Assembly: GCF_029255125.1 (NCBI RefSeq)
Contig: NZ_JAPUVR010000132.1
Coordinates: 1-64,000 of the forward strand
Source: Accumulibacter sp.
Lineage (GTDB): Bacteria; Pseudomonadota; Gammaproteobacteria; Burkholderiales; Rhodocyclaceae
Reading direction: 5' to 3'
DNA length: 64,000 nt
Part shown: positions 27,353-36,621 of the stretch, piece after piece
Layout: the number at the start of each line of letters is the position of its first letter
Numbering within the stretch: the stretch's first letter is position 1
Notes under the pieces: generated by a model
Database searches by the model: none
Seen by the model: the letters and a program-made list of their open reading frames with translations, nothing else
What the model was told of the DNA's origin: nothing
Made by a program: the position numbers and the translations under genes

Positions 27353-28882
27353 TCAGAAGCTATAGCGCAGTTCGGTATAGACGCGATCCTTGGCATCGTA
27401 GCGACCAAAGAAACCGAGCGCTGGCCCCTTGAAGACATCGGCGCCGAGCGCCAGACGCCAGTTCTTCTCAAAGTTCCAGAGGACACGCGGGCGCAGCAAC
27501 CAGTCCGTGCGGTTCAGGCTGGCTATCCACAGCGCCTGCGCTTCGACCCGATCACCAAACTTGCGGTTGAACAGCACGCTGAAGCCATTTTCATTCCGGT
27601 CGGGAATGATCGCGGAGTTGTGATCGATGACATGGCTTTGGAACAGTTGCAGATTGATTCGCGTGTCGGTGAACTCGGTGTAATCGAGTCCAAGAATCCA
27701 GTTCAGCGTGTCCTGGCGAACCAGGCCGTCGGGGTCGTTGAAGTCCTTGACCTCGTAGCGCTGCCCGCGCGTATAGACGGCTTCGGCCTTGATCACGACA
27801 CGCCCGAGATCCTTGCCAAGGGTCGCCCCGAACTGATCGATTCTTTCGTGCCGACCCTGATAGACGAGCGTCGGTTGCGCGTTGGCGACGTTCTGGCGGT
27901 AGAAGGTCGGCGCGACGTTCATGCTGCTGTAGGCAAAAGCGGCAAGATCCCAACCGTCACGCAGGACCGATAGGCGCAAACCGTAATTGGTGTGCGACAA
28001 GCTGCGCGAAGGCCTCTTCTCGTTGCGGAAGACTGCGCTTCCCGGCGGCACCAGTGTGTGGGCGAAAAACTCGGAATAGGGCTTGCCGATCTCGTCGTAG
28101 CTGGGGACGGGAATCCAGAGGAATTCGGCGTGGAAGTCGTCCCGGAAGTACTCGGCGCGCGCGGCCCATTGTGGAATGCGCAGGATGTCGAACTCGGGCA
28201 GGATGAACTGACGCATGTCGCGTGCCGAAACCACGTCGGCAAAAAAAAGCCCGACCATCTCTCCCCAGACGACGTGTTGCCGGCCAAGGCGGAAATCCCA
28301 ATCCCCCGCACCGATATCGATGTAGTTCTCGCGTAGCAGGACGTTGGCACGCTGATCGCGGGCAACGGCGTGTGGGTAATAGTCGGTCAGCGCATAGTTC
28401 GCGTCATAGTCGACACGCGCGCCCAGCTTCCACTTGACGTTGCTCGCCAGATTCCCCTGGGCCGTCACATCCGCGCGAGTCATCATGGCCGACCAATGTC
28501 GCGGCTTGGCCACGGTATAAGCCATCTCGTTCTGGACGAAACCTCGGATCCCGGCCGGCGCAGCCGGCGCACTGCGACCGCCGACGGCCGGCTTCTGCGT
28601 CTTGCTCGACTCATCGTCGTCAAACAGACTGTCGCGCGTTGCCGGTGCTTCGGCTGGCTCAGCAGCGTCGTCGTCGAACAACGCGTCCTTGCTCTTCGGC
28701 AAGGCATCACCCGCTGCCGCCGCCAGACGAACGGCGTTTACCGAGCCTGGCCGCGCACGCTCGACGGTCAAGCTATCGCTGCTGCCCTGGCCCGCCAAGC
28801 TGTCCGCCATCGCCGGCAGGGAAAATGCGGCCACGGCGAAGGCGAACTGGAGCATCGAAAATTGGTTAGGGCGCATCGGCAT
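27353..28882 (-). CDS. DUF1302 family outer-membrane protein
   Basis: Probable outer-membrane beta-barrel of the alginate-export-like type. 509 residues from the ATG at 28882, with AGGGGAG 7 bases upstream; it overlaps the ABC ATPase gene by 17 bases. A signal peptide (about 7-27, ending LPAMADS) precedes a low-complexity linker with two DSLFDDD/DALFDDD-like acidic repeats (about 65-95). Barrel strands follow: RHWSAMMTRADVTAQGNL, WDFRLGRQHVVWGE (typical DUF1302), ending ELRYSF with a terminal Phe. Translational coupling suggests a common export task with the ABC protein. Confidence 0.88.
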   Translation of the reverse strand: MPMRPNQFSMLQFAFAVAAFSLPAMADSLAGQGSSDSLTVERARPGSVNAVRLAAAAGDALPKSKDALFDDDAAEPAEAPATRDSLFDDDESSKTQKPAVGGRSAPAAPAGIRGFVQNEMAYTVAKPRHWSAMMTRADVTAQGNLASNVKWKLGARVDYDANYALTDYYPHAVARDQRANVLLRENYIDIGAGDWDFRLGRQHVVWGEMVGLFFADVVSARDMRQFILPEFDILRIPQWAARAEYFRDDFHAEFLWIPVPSYDEIGKPYSEFFAHTLVPPGSAVFRNEKRPSRSLSHTNYGLRLSVLRDGWDLAAFAYSSMNVAPTFYRQNVANAQPTLVYQGRHERIDQFGATLGKDLGRVVIKAEAVYTRGQRYEVKDFNDPDGLVRQDTLNWILGLDYTEFTDTRINLQLFQSHVIDHNSAIIPDRNENGFSVLFNRKFGDRVEAQALWIASLNRTDWLLRPRVLWNFEKNWRLALGADVFKGPALGFFGRYDAKDRVYTELRYSF

Positions 28883-29705
28883 TGTTGTTCTCCCCTGGAG
28901 ACGCCGACTCGGCAGTCGACTGGCTATCGGTTTGGTTATCGCCATGGACATCGGAAGGTGGACGGCGGACGACCGACCAGCGGGTCTGCGAACGCTGACG
29001 GATGCCGAGCAAGGCGATTTCGCCGTCTTCGATGCGGACCAGACGATCGGCCTTGGCAATCACGCGTTTGTCGTGGGTGGAAAAAATGAACGTTGTGCGT
29101 AGCGACGAGCGATTGATGCTCTTCATCAGCAGGAGGATCTCCTCCCCGGTCTTGTGGTCAAGGTTGGCGGTCGGCTCGTCAGCAAGGACGATCGCCGGCC
29201 GGATCGCCAGCGCGCGGGCAATTGCCACCCGTTGTCGCTGGCCGCCGCTCAACTGGCTTGGCCGATGGTTGGCAAACTTCGACAGGCCCACCACGTCAAG
29301 GAAGAAAGCAACCCGCTTCTGGCGTTCGGCTGGTGACACGTCGCGACGATGCAGCAGTGGGTATTCGACGTTCTCGGCAGCCGAGAGGACGGGCAGCAAA
29401 TTGAAGGTCTGAAAGATGAAGCCGATCGTATGGGCACGCAGATCAGCCAGCTGATCGGGCGTACGGCCGCTAACATCCTGTTCATTGATGTAGATTTTGC
29501 CGCTCGTCGGTGTGTCGATGCAGCCGATCAGATTGAGCAGCGTGGTCTTGCCGCTGCCCGATGGACCGGCGATCGCGAGGAAGACACCCGGGTCAAAAGA
29601 CAAAGTAATGCCCTTAAGGGCTTGGACTTTCTGCTCTCCGAGCAGATAATCCTTAAATACGCGTTCTATGCGGACAACGGGCGTTTTGTCGGGGTCAGGG
29701 CTCAT
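28866..29705 (-). CDS. ABC transporter ATP-binding protein (LolD/MacB-like)
   Basis: ATPase of the MacB/LolD/FtsE class that moves lipids, lipoproteins or peptides. 279 residues from the ATG at 29705; ATG 29744 is an alternative. Walker A AGPSGSGKTTLL, Q-loop FIFQTFNLLPVLSAAENV, signature LSGGQRQRVAIARAL, Walker B IVLADEPTANLD and H-loop IFSTHD are all present. The last 60 residues are a hydrophilic extension. No FtsX/LolC-like permease is adjacent on either side, which is odd for this class. It is divergent from the LolA-like gene, 67 bases away. Confidence 0.93.
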   Translation of the reverse strand: MSPDPDKTPVVRIERVFKDYLLGEQKVQALKGITLSFDPGVFLAIAGPSGSGKTTLLNLIGCIDTPTSGKIYINEQDVSGRTPDQLADLRAHTIGFIFQTFNLLPVLSAAENVEYPLLHRRDVSPAERQKRVAFFLDVVGLSKFANHRPSQLSGGQRQRVAIARALAIRPAIVLADEPTANLDHKTGEEILLLMKSINRSSLRTTFIFSTHDKRVIAKADRLVRIEDGEIALLGIRQRSQTRWSVVRRPPSDVHGDNQTDSQSTAESASPGENNNADAP

Positions 29706-29772
29706 GCAGTGGCAATCGGTGTCAACTTGTCCTGCCAACCGCATCAACGATCGGCACTATGGAGTGAAAACT

Positions 29773-30558
29773 ATGGAAATCATGACCAGCCGTCATTGTC
29801 GTGTCAACACTGCGCTGCTTGCCGCGGTGTTTGCGTTCTTCGCCTGCACGGCGGCAAACGCCGCCACGCCTACCGAGGAGGCCGATGCCGAAGCTCGCCA
29901 GATCGTCGAGAAGGCCGATCAGGTGCGCTTTCCGGCCGAGGGCTTTCAGGTCGATGTGACGATCACCACCACCGGTAGCGACCAGAACAGCGACGTGCGC
30001 AAGTATCGCGTCCTTGCCAAGGGCAATAGCAACAGCATCGTGCGGGTCACCGAGCCGGCCTCCGAACGCGGCCAGATTCTCCTTATGAAGGGCCGTGATC
30101 TATGGGTCTTCATGCCGGACGTGTCGCAGCCCATACGCCTCGCTCTCTCGCAGCGGCTGACCGGCCAGGTGGCCAATGGCGATCTGGCGCGTGCCAACTT
30201 TGCCGCTGATTACAATCCGACGCTGCTGCGCAAGGAAAAGCTTGGCGGCGACGAGCACTACGTCCTGGAACTGACTGGCGTGGACCGCGGGGTGACTTAC
30301 CAGCGTGTAGTGTACTGGGTGCGCGAAAAAGACTTCGCGCCGTACAAGGCCGAGTTCTACTCGCTGTCGAACCGTTTGTTGAAGACCTGCAAGTACGAGA
30401 ACTTCAAGATGATGGAGGGTCGGAAACGGCCGACCCGGCTGGTCATGGAGGATGCCCTGCGGGGAGGCGAGCAGTCGGTGCTGGAGTACGGAAGCATGAA
30501 GCTGCGCGACCTGCCGGACAAGATCTTCACCAAAGACTATCTCAAGAAGCTTGATTAA
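29773..30558 (+). CDS. Outer membrane lipoprotein-sorting (LolA-like) protein
   Basis: Periplasmic protein of the LolA/LolB-fold COG2834 type, which shields acyl chains during transport. 261 residues from the ATG at 29773, with GGAG 8 bases upstream. Signal peptide about 1-29 (LLAAVFAFFACTAANA). The body has VDVTITTTGSDQNSDVRKYR, PASERGQILLMKGRDLWVFMP and ELTGVDRGVTYQRVVYWV, typical of this family. This group often pairs with an ABC exporter; here the ATPase gene is next door but divergent. It precedes the exosortase-associated acyltransferase. Confidence 0.9.
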   Translation: MEIMTSRHCRVNTALLAAVFAFFACTAANAATPTEEADAEARQIVEKADQVRFPAEGFQVDVTITTTGSDQNSDVRKYRVLAKGNSNSIVRVTEPASERGQILLMKGRDLWVFMPDVSQPIRLALSQRLTGQVANGDLARANFAADYNPTLLRKEKLGGDEHYVLELTGVDRGVTYQRVVYWVREKDFAPYKAEFYSLSNRLLKTCKYENFKMMEGRKRPTRLVMEDALRGGEQSVLEYGSMKLRDLPDKIFTKDYLKKLD

Positions 30559-30580
30559 CCCAACGCAAGGAAGAATTCAC

Positions 30581-31333
30581 GTGTTTCTTTCCAGTTTGAC
30601 CGAACGGGCGATGAGCCAGGGGTATCGGCGCTTCTTCCGGGTCGTTCCAGCGACCACCGACGCGCTGCGGGCAGAAAACTATCGCGTCCGACATCAGGTG
30701 TATTGCCGCGAACTGGGGTTCGAACCGGTGCGTGCGGATGGCCTGGAAACCGACGCTTTCGATGCGCAGTCGATCCATTGCCTCGTACAGTCCGTGTCGA
30801 CCGGCGAGTACGTCGGCTGCGCGCGTCTCGTGCTGACCAGGCAGGCGGAACGGCAAAGCCCGCTGCCGTTCGAGATTGCCTGTGACGCCGTTCTCGACCG
30901 GTCGGTCGTCGACCCGCGAGCCCTCGATCGATCACGCATTGCGGAAATTTCGCGCCTGGCGGTTGTTGGCAACTATCGGCGCCGGCGAGGCGAACAGGAC
31001 AAACCGATCTCGCTCTCCGAGGAGGATTTTGGCACGCCGGATCGGCCGCGCCAGCCTTATCTGGCGATGGCGGTATACCTGGCGCTGATTGCGCTTGCCC
31101 GGCACCACGGCATCACGACGCTCTTCGTCCTCACCGAACCGCGTCTGGCGGCGAATCTCGCTCGACTCGGAGTAAACATCAGGCGGATCGGCGGCGAGAT
31201 TGAGCACCGTGGGATTCGTGTTCCATCGGTGATGTCGGTGTCCGAAATCATCGACGGCATGAACTTTCTTGTTCGCGCGGTCTTTACCGTGATTGCCGAT
31301 GAAGTCGAGACGGGCCTGCGCGCAGCCGGATAG
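30581..31333 (+). CDS. PEP-CTERM/exosortase system-associated acyltransferase
   Basis: GNAT-fold, LuxI-like N-acyltransferase linked to exosortase systems; its substrate is unknown. 250 residues from a GTG at 30581 with AAGGAA 8 bases upstream; a TTG at 30551 is less likely. Motifs: ALRAENYRVRHQVYCRELGF (as at the start of acyl-homoserine lactone synthases), GCARLVL, RIAEISRLAV and a C-terminal MSVSEIIDGM. It follows the LolA-like gene by 22 bases and is followed by a c-di-GMP enzyme, so acyl transfer may relate to lipid or matrix modification. Confidence 0.9.
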   Translation: MFLSSLTERAMSQGYRRFFRVVPATTDALRAENYRVRHQVYCRELGFEPVRADGLETDAFDAQSIHCLVQSVSTGEYVGCARLVLTRQAERQSPLPFEIACDAVLDRSVVDPRALDRSRIAEISRLAVVGNYRRRRGEQDKPISLSEEDFGTPDRPRQPYLAMAVYLALIALARHHGITTLFVLTEPRLAANLARLGVNIRRIGGEIEHRGIRVPSVMSVSEIIDGMNFLVRAVFTVIADEVETGLRAAG

Positions 31334-31417
31334 ATGCCAATACCGACCCTGGCCAGGGCTCAGCCCGCCGGCCTGGGTAGCGGTATCCTCCTCTCCCTGG
31401 ATCGTTCCGGAGGACTG

Positions 31418-33625
31418 ATGAACGCCACACCAAACGTCGATTTTCGCCCACAGATTCCTGCTCGTGTGTCGGTGCCGGCGACCGACCATATCCTTGTCGT
31501 TGGCGATCAGGGATTGAGCGGCTTTGCCTACGATCACCTGCTCGGCGCCAAAGACCGTCATCTCGAGGAGTGCCACACAGGGAACGAAGCTTTCACGCGC
31601 CTCGACCGCGGCGATATCGACCTGCTGATCCTCGATCTCGACCTGCCCGACATGCAGGGCAGCGAGATCATGGAATGGATGCGGCAGAAGGAGATCCCGA
31701 CCGCAGTGATCATTTTCAGCCGCCAACCGACCGTCGAGTCGGCCATTGGTGCGCTACGCTACGGCGCCTACGAGTTCATCCGGCAACACGACGAGCCGGC
31801 GGAAGTCGTCGAGAGCGTCGAACGCGCCTTGCTTCGCCACCGGCGCGAACGTGAGTGTGCGCTGATGGTCGTTCGCCTCGAACACTCGGAGCGCCTCTAC
31901 CGCCTGCTCGTCGAGCAGTCGCCGGACATCATCTACACGCTCGACGAGAAGGGCTGTTTCCTGTTCGTCAATGGTCGGGTGCAATTCCTGCTGGGTCACT
32001 CGCAGGAGGAGTTGATCGGCCAGCACTACTCGGTGATCGTTCATCCCGATGACGTCGAGCACGCGCGCTTCGCCTTCAACGAGCGGCGTATCGGCGACCG
32101 CGCCAGCACCAACGTCGAGATCCGCTTGCAGGGCAAGGTCCCGGGCGTCCGTCATTTCGAAAACCGGACGATCGTCACCGTGCTCAGCGCGCGCGGCCTG
32201 TACGCGAGTCCCAACCAACTCGCGCAGCCGCATTTCATCGGCACTTCAGGCGTCGCACGCGACATCAGCGAACGGAAGAAGGCCGAGGAAGCGATCACCT
32301 TTCAGGCTTTCCACGACCTGTTGACCGGCCTGCCGAATCGAGTCCTCTTCAAGGACCGTCTCACCCTGGCGCTGCGCCAAGCGAAGCGGCAGGGCCAACG
32401 GCTGGCCGTGATGTTCATCGACATCGATCGCTTCAAGCTGGTGAACGATACCTACGGTCACCACGAGGGAGACGAACTACTCAAGTGCTTCGCCAAACGC
32501 GCGCGCGCGTGCTTGCGCTCGGGCGACACCCTGGCGCGGCAGGGCGGCGACGAGTTCACCGTCTTGCTGCCCGATGTCCATTCGGGCGACGACGCCGGGG
32601 CGATCGCCGGCAAGATCCTTGGCGAACTGCAGCGACCCTTCACCATCGCCGGCCAGCCGCTGCTCGCCACCGCCAGCATCGGTATCGCGCTCTTTCCGGA
32701 CGATGGCGAGACGCCGGATGCGCTGCTTGGCAATGCCGATATTGCCATGTATCAGATCAAGGGACGCGGCAAGAACGGCTACCAGCAGTACCAGCCGGCA
32801 ATGCGCAGCGGGCACAGCCATCGGGTCACGCTCGAGCGTGATCTACGCCGGGCGCTGGCGCACGGCGACCAGTTCGAGGTCTACTACCAGCCCTTGATCA
32901 GCATGAGTCGACAGCAGACGATAGGCGTCGAGGCACTGCTGCGCTGGCACCACCCAGAGCACGGGCTGATGGCGCCGGATCTCTTCATCCCGCTGGCGGA
33001 AGACAGCGGGATGATCGTCGACCTGAGCAACTGGGTGCTCAACCAGGCTCTGCGCCAGCTTGCTCATTGGCGTGGCAAGGGAATGCGCGAGCTCCGAATG
33101 GCGCTCAACATCTCGCCTAGAGAGTTTGCCGGCAGCGACCTGTACGAACGCCTGATGCGCGGACTTGACGTGCACGCGGTGCCGGCCGAGGCGCTCGACA
33201 TCGAGATCAGCGAACACCTGCTGACCGAGGACGCCGAGCGCCACATCGACATCGTCAAGCGCCTGCACCATGAAGGACTGCGCGTGTCGATCGATGACTT
33301 CGGCACGCGCTATTCGTCGCTCAATCACTTGCGGCGTTTTCCGATCAGCAGCCTGAAGATCGACCAGTCGTTCATTCGCGACCTCAACCCGCATAACCGG
33401 AAGTCGACCGCGATCGTCGACGCCATCTTTGGCATTGCGCGCAGTTTCGGCCTGCGCACGCTCGCCGAAGGCGTCGAAACCGACCTTCAGAAACAATTGC
33501 TGCGCGGACTGATGTGCGACGAAATGCAGGGCTTCCTGTTCAGTCGCCCACTCTCGGCGGCCGAGTTCGAGGAGTTTCTGGCCGCCGGAGCGTTTCCCTC
33601 GACCGGCTCGTCGACCGCGCACTGA
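31418..33625 (+). CDS. REC-PAS-GGDEF-EAL c-di-GMP signalling protein
   Basis: Cytoplasmic enzyme that may make and/or degrade c-di-GMP. 735 residues from the ATG at 31418, which has GGAGG just upstream; the ATG at 31334 is weaker. Domains: receiver-like (about 20-140), PAS (about 165-300), GGDEF (about 305-465, intact GGDEF in RQGGDEFTVLL) and EAL (about 480-725, intact EAL in GVEALLRWHH, DDFGTRYSSL and KIDQSFI). The receiver keeps the acceptor-like Asp in LILDLDLPDMQG but has VVGDQ in place of the usual acidic pair and FIRQH where Lys is expected, so it may be a pseudo-receiver. No histidine kinase is adjacent. Confidence 0.92.
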   Translation: MNATPNVDFRPQIPARVSVPATDHILVVGDQGLSGFAYDHLLGAKDRHLEECHTGNEAFTRLDRGDIDLLILDLDLPDMQGSEIMEWMRQKEIPTAVIIFSRQPTVESAIGALRYGAYEFIRQHDEPAEVVESVERALLRHRRERECALMVVRLEHSERLYRLLVEQSPDIIYTLDEKGCFLFVNGRVQFLLGHSQEELIGQHYSVIVHPDDVEHARFAFNERRIGDRASTNVEIRLQGKVPGVRHFENRTIVTVLSARGLYASPNQLAQPHFIGTSGVARDISERKKAEEAITFQAFHDLLTGLPNRVLFKDRLTLALRQAKRQGQRLAVMFIDIDRFKLVNDTYGHHEGDELLKCFAKRARACLRSGDTLARQGGDEFTVLLPDVHSGDDAGAIAGKILGELQRPFTIAGQPLLATASIGIALFPDDGETPDALLGNADIAMYQIKGRGKNGYQQYQPAMRSGHSHRVTLERDLRRALAHGDQFEVYYQPLISMSRQQTIGVEALLRWHHPEHGLMAPDLFIPLAEDSGMIVDLSNWVLNQALRQLAHWRGKGMRELRMALNISPREFAGSDLYERLMRGLDVHAVPAEALDIEISEHLLTEDAERHIDIVKRLHHEGLRVSIDDFGTRYSSLNHLRRFPISSLKIDQSFIRDLNPHNRKSTAIVDAIFGIARSFGLRTLAEGVETDLQKQLLRGLMCDEMQGFLFSRPLSAAEFEEFLAAGAFPSTGSSTAH

Positions 33626-33768
33626 ACACACGCCGGCCGACCACCGCCAGTCGCCACCGCGCAGAAGCGGCGCGCCCGGCCCAGCCGAGCCCTGCCAGCG
33701 GCTTGGCCGGCCAACCCGGGGCGGCGGCTGGAATCGCCACCGCCGATCCCGCAACGACTGCTTGCACC

Positions 33769-35280
33769 ATGCCCACCGACTATCTCGAAAGAATTCTCAA
33801 CGCCCAGGTCTACGATGTCGCGAGCGAAACCCCGCTGGATCCAAGCCCGGGCCTGACCGAGCGTCTAGGCAACCGCCTGTTGCTCAAACGCGAGGATCTG
33901 CAGCCGGTGTTCTCGTTCAAGCTGCGTGGCGCGTACAACAAGATCGTCCGCCTGGCGCCCGAAAAGCTCGCCCGCGGCGTGATTTGCGCTTCCGCTGGCA
34001 ATCACGCCCAAGGCGTTGCGCTGGCGGCGGCAACGCTCGGCTGCCGGGCGGTGATCGTCATGCCGACGACGACGCCACAGATCAAGGTGCAGGCAGTTCG
34101 CGCGCGTGGCGGCGAGGTCGTTCTCGCCGGCGAGTCGTACGACGAGGCGTACCGGCATGCCGTCGACCTCGAGCGGGCCGAAAAGCTCAGCTTCGTCCAC
34201 CCCTTCGACGACCCCGAGGTGATCGCTGGCCAGGGAACGATCGGCATGGAAATCCTCCGCCAGCACGCGAAACCCATTCATGCCGTCTTTTGTGCCGTCG
34301 GCGGCGGCGGTCTGATTGCCGGCGTCGCCGCTTTCATCAAACGGGTCAGACCGCAGACGCGGATCATCGGGGTCGAAGCTGCCGATGCCGATGCCATGGC
34401 ACGCTCGCTGCGCTCGGGTGAGCGGGTACGACTCGAGCACGTCGGCCTGTTTGCCGACGGAGCGGCAGTCAAGTACGTCGGCGAGGAGACCTTTCGGCTC
34501 TGTCGAATGTACGTCGACGAGATGGTGCTCGTCGATACCGATGCCATCTGTGCGGCAATCAAGGATGTCTTCGAAGACACGCGCGCAGTCCTCGAACCGG
34601 CTGGCGCGCTGGCTGTAGCTGGGGCCAAGGCTTATGTTCAGGTACACCAGCTGCGCGAGCAGACGCTGGTTGCTGTCGCTTCTGGCGCCAACCTGAACTT
34701 CGATCGCCTGCGCTTCGTCGCCGAACGTGCAGAAATCGGCGAGCAGCGCGAAGCCGTCTTTGCCGTGACGCTGCCTGAGCAACCCGGCGCCTACAAGCGC
34801 TTCGTCGCGCTCCTCGGACCGCGGCACATCACCGAATTCAACTATCGCTTCAACGATGTGCGCCAGGCGCACGTCTTCGTCGGTGTGCAGGTCGCCTCGC
34901 GCAACGAAGCGCAGCAGCTCCTGGCGCACCTGCGCGAGCACGGTTACCCGACGCTTGATCTGACTGACGACGAAATGGCCAAGGGGCACGTCCGACACCT
35001 GGTCGGCGGTCACTCGCCGCTGATCGGCAACGAGTTGCTCTACCGTTTCGAATTTCCCGAACGCCCTGGCGCCTTGATGAACTTCCTCAACCGGATGAGC
35101 TCAGGGTGGAACATCAGCCTCTTTCACTACCGGAACCACGGTGCCGACTATGGGCGCGTTCTGGTCGGTATGCAGGTGCCCAAGGATGAGATGAGCGAGT
35201 TCGCCCGCTTCCTCGATTCGCTTGGCTACGCGTACTGGAATGAAAGCGACAACCCCGCCTACAAGCTCTTTCTTGGCTAG
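33769..35280 (+). CDS. ilvA: Threonine ammonia-lyase, biosynthetic
   Basis: PLP enzyme deaminating threonine to 2-oxobutanoate, the first step of isoleucine synthesis. 503 residues from the ATG at 33769, the family length. The PLP Lys is in FSFKLRGAYN, the Asn of SAGNHAQGVA and the Gly-rich VGGGGLIAGVA loop bind the cofactor phosphate, and two ACT-like regulatory domains follow (AVFAVTLPEQPGAYKRF and YRFEFPERPGALMNFL), implying feedback control by isoleucine. 143 non-coding bases separate it from the upstream GGDEF-EAL gene. Confidence 0.96.
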   Translation: MPTDYLERILNAQVYDVASETPLDPSPGLTERLGNRLLLKREDLQPVFSFKLRGAYNKIVRLAPEKLARGVICASAGNHAQGVALAAATLGCRAVIVMPTTTPQIKVQAVRARGGEVVLAGESYDEAYRHAVDLERAEKLSFVHPFDDPEVIAGQGTIGMEILRQHAKPIHAVFCAVGGGGLIAGVAAFIKRVRPQTRIIGVEAADADAMARSLRSGERVRLEHVGLFADGAAVKYVGEETFRLCRMYVDEMVLVDTDAICAAIKDVFEDTRAVLEPAGALAVAGAKAYVQVHQLREQTLVAVASGANLNFDRLRFVAERAEIGEQREAVFAVTLPEQPGAYKRFVALLGPRHITEFNYRFNDVRQAHVFVGVQVASRNEAQQLLAHLREHGYPTLDLTDDEMAKGHVRHLVGGHSPLIGNELLYRFEFPERPGALMNFLNRMSSGWNISLFHYRNHGADYGRVLVGMQVPKDEMSEFARFLDSLGYAYWNESDNPAYKLFLG

Positions 35281-35320
35281 CGTTATGTTTGAATGTAATA
35301 ATAATCTAACTATTCATTCT

Positions 35321-35349
35321 TTCTTGGAATAAACATTTCCGCATACACT
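35321..35349 (+). promoter_or_regulatory. Candidate sulfate-responsive promoter upstream of the sulfate-binding gene
   Basis: The 35281-35340 segment is strikingly AT-rich. A -35-like TTCTTG (35321-35326), 17 bases and TACACT (35344-35349) can be read. GGAATAA overlapping the spacer, with AT-rich half-sites upstream, resembles CysB-type binding DNA. The weak -35 fits an activator. Binding is inference. Confidence 0.35.
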
Positions 35350-35386
35350 GCGCTGCGTGTTCATTTCCTGACGCGCCGGAGTCGCC

Positions 35387-36391
35387 GTGTTCAAACTGTC
35401 TTCCGCTCTTCTTGCCGGTCTTCTCTTCTGCGCGGCCGGCGCTTCGCCAGTGGCTGGCCAGACCACGCTGCTCAACGTGTCTTACGATCCCACGCGCGAG
35501 CTCTACCAACAGTTCAACGCCGCTTTCCTGCGCCAGCACAAGGCGCGCAACGGGGAAAACGTTTCCATCCGGCAGTCGCACGGTGGTTCGGGCAAACAGG
35601 CGCGAGCCATCGTCGACGGTCTGGAGGCCGACGTAGCGACCCTCGCGCTGGCCTACGACATCGATGCACTGGCGCAGCGCGAGCTGCTGCCCGCCAATTG
35701 GCAAAATCGCCTGCCGCACAACTCGGCGCCCTATACCTCGACGATCGTCTTCCTCGTGCGCAAGGGCAATCCGAAACAGATTCGCGACTGGGCCGACCTT
35801 GTCCGCCCGGGTGTCGCGGTCGTCATGCCCAACCCGAAGACCTCCGGCGGGGCGCGTTGGGCCTATCTTGCCGCCTGGGGCTCCGCGCTTCGCCAGGCAG
35901 CCGGTGACGAAGGCAAGGCGCAGGAGTTCGTCGGCAAGCTGCTGCGCAATGTTCCCGTCCTCGATGCGGGGGCACGCGCAGCGACCACGACCTTCGTCGA
36001 GCGCGGTATCGGTGATGCCTTGCTCACCTGGGAGAACGAAGCGCATCTGGCGGTGAAGGAACTTGGGCCGGACAAGGTCGAGATCGTTACCCCATCGCAG
36101 TCTATCCTGGCCGAGCCGGCGGTCGCGGTGATCGACCGGTATGCCGACAAACACGGCACACGCAAACTGGCCGAGGCTTACCTGGCCCACCTGTACTCGC
36201 CCGAGGGCCAGGAAATCGCTGCACGCAATTTCTATCGACCGCGCGACGCCAGGATTGGCGCGCGCTACAGCGGGAACTTCCCGAACTTGCGCTTGTTTAC
36301 GGTGGACGAGGTGTTCGGCGGCTGGAAACAGGCGCAGCGGGTGCACTTTGCCGATGGGGGCACGTTTGATCGACTGTTTGGCCGCCGTTGA
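35387..36391 (+). CDS. sbp: Sulfate ABC transporter substrate-binding protein
   Basis: Periplasmic sulfate or thiosulfate receptor. 334 residues from a GTG at 35387 with CGGAG upstream. Signal peptide about 1-24 ([13 protein letters not shown]). Family motifs: [64 protein letters not shown] and [16 protein letters not shown]. The permease and ATPase genes do not follow; a terminator and cysK do, so transport partners lie elsewhere. Confidence 0.95.
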   Translation: MFKLSSALLAGLLFCAAGASPVAGQTTLLNVSYDPTRELYQQFNAAFLRQHKARNGENVSIRQSHGGSGKQARAIVDGLEADVATLALAYDIDALAQRELLPANWQNRLPHNSAPYTSTIVFLVRKGNPKQIRDWADLVRPGVAVVMPNPKTSGGARWAYLAAWGSALRQAAGDEGKAQEFVGKLLRNVPVLDAGARAATTTFVERGIGDALLTWENEAHLAVKELGPDKVEIVTPSQSILAEPAVAVIDRYADKHGTRKLAEAYLAHLYSPEGQEIAARNFYRPRDARIGARYSGNFPNLRLFTVDEVFGGWKQAQRVHFADGGTFDRLFGRR

Positions 36392-36493
36392 GCGCTGAGG
36401 ATCCGCACGCACGTGCCGGGATCGCGGTGCCCCCGTCCGGCCCGGCAGGATGGCGTGCGCGAAGCGTAGCGAAGTGAACTGCGCAAGCGCTGC

Positions 36494-36536
36494 CCGGCGA
36501 TGGCAGCGCCACACCGCCATCACCGGCGTCTTTTTT
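36494..36536 (+). terminator. Rho-independent terminator after the sulfate-binding gene
   Basis: Stem arms 36494-36504 and 36516-36526 pair over 10 of 11 positions (one C/A mismatch) with an 11-base loop; a T6 run at 36531-36536 follows after four bases. It separates sbp from cysK. Confidence 0.6.
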
Positions 36537-36563
36537 CCGGTTTTTGCGATTGCCTGCTAAGCT

Positions 36564-36598
36564 AGCGATTAGTGGCTAGCGAGCAGGAACTAATCGCT
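36564..36598. promoter_or_regulatory. Inverted repeat in the cysK leader
   Basis: AGCGATTAGT (36564-36573) and ACTAATCGCT (36589-36598) are exact inverted copies separated by 15 bases. GCTAGCGA also occurs twice as a direct repeat (36561 and 36575). The right arm ends 9 bases before the AGGAGG ribosome-binding site (36608-36613). It could be an operator or an mRNA hairpin affecting cysK translation. Confidence 0.5.
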
Positions 36599-36621
36599 CA
36601 ACAATCCAGGAGGTCCGCAAC

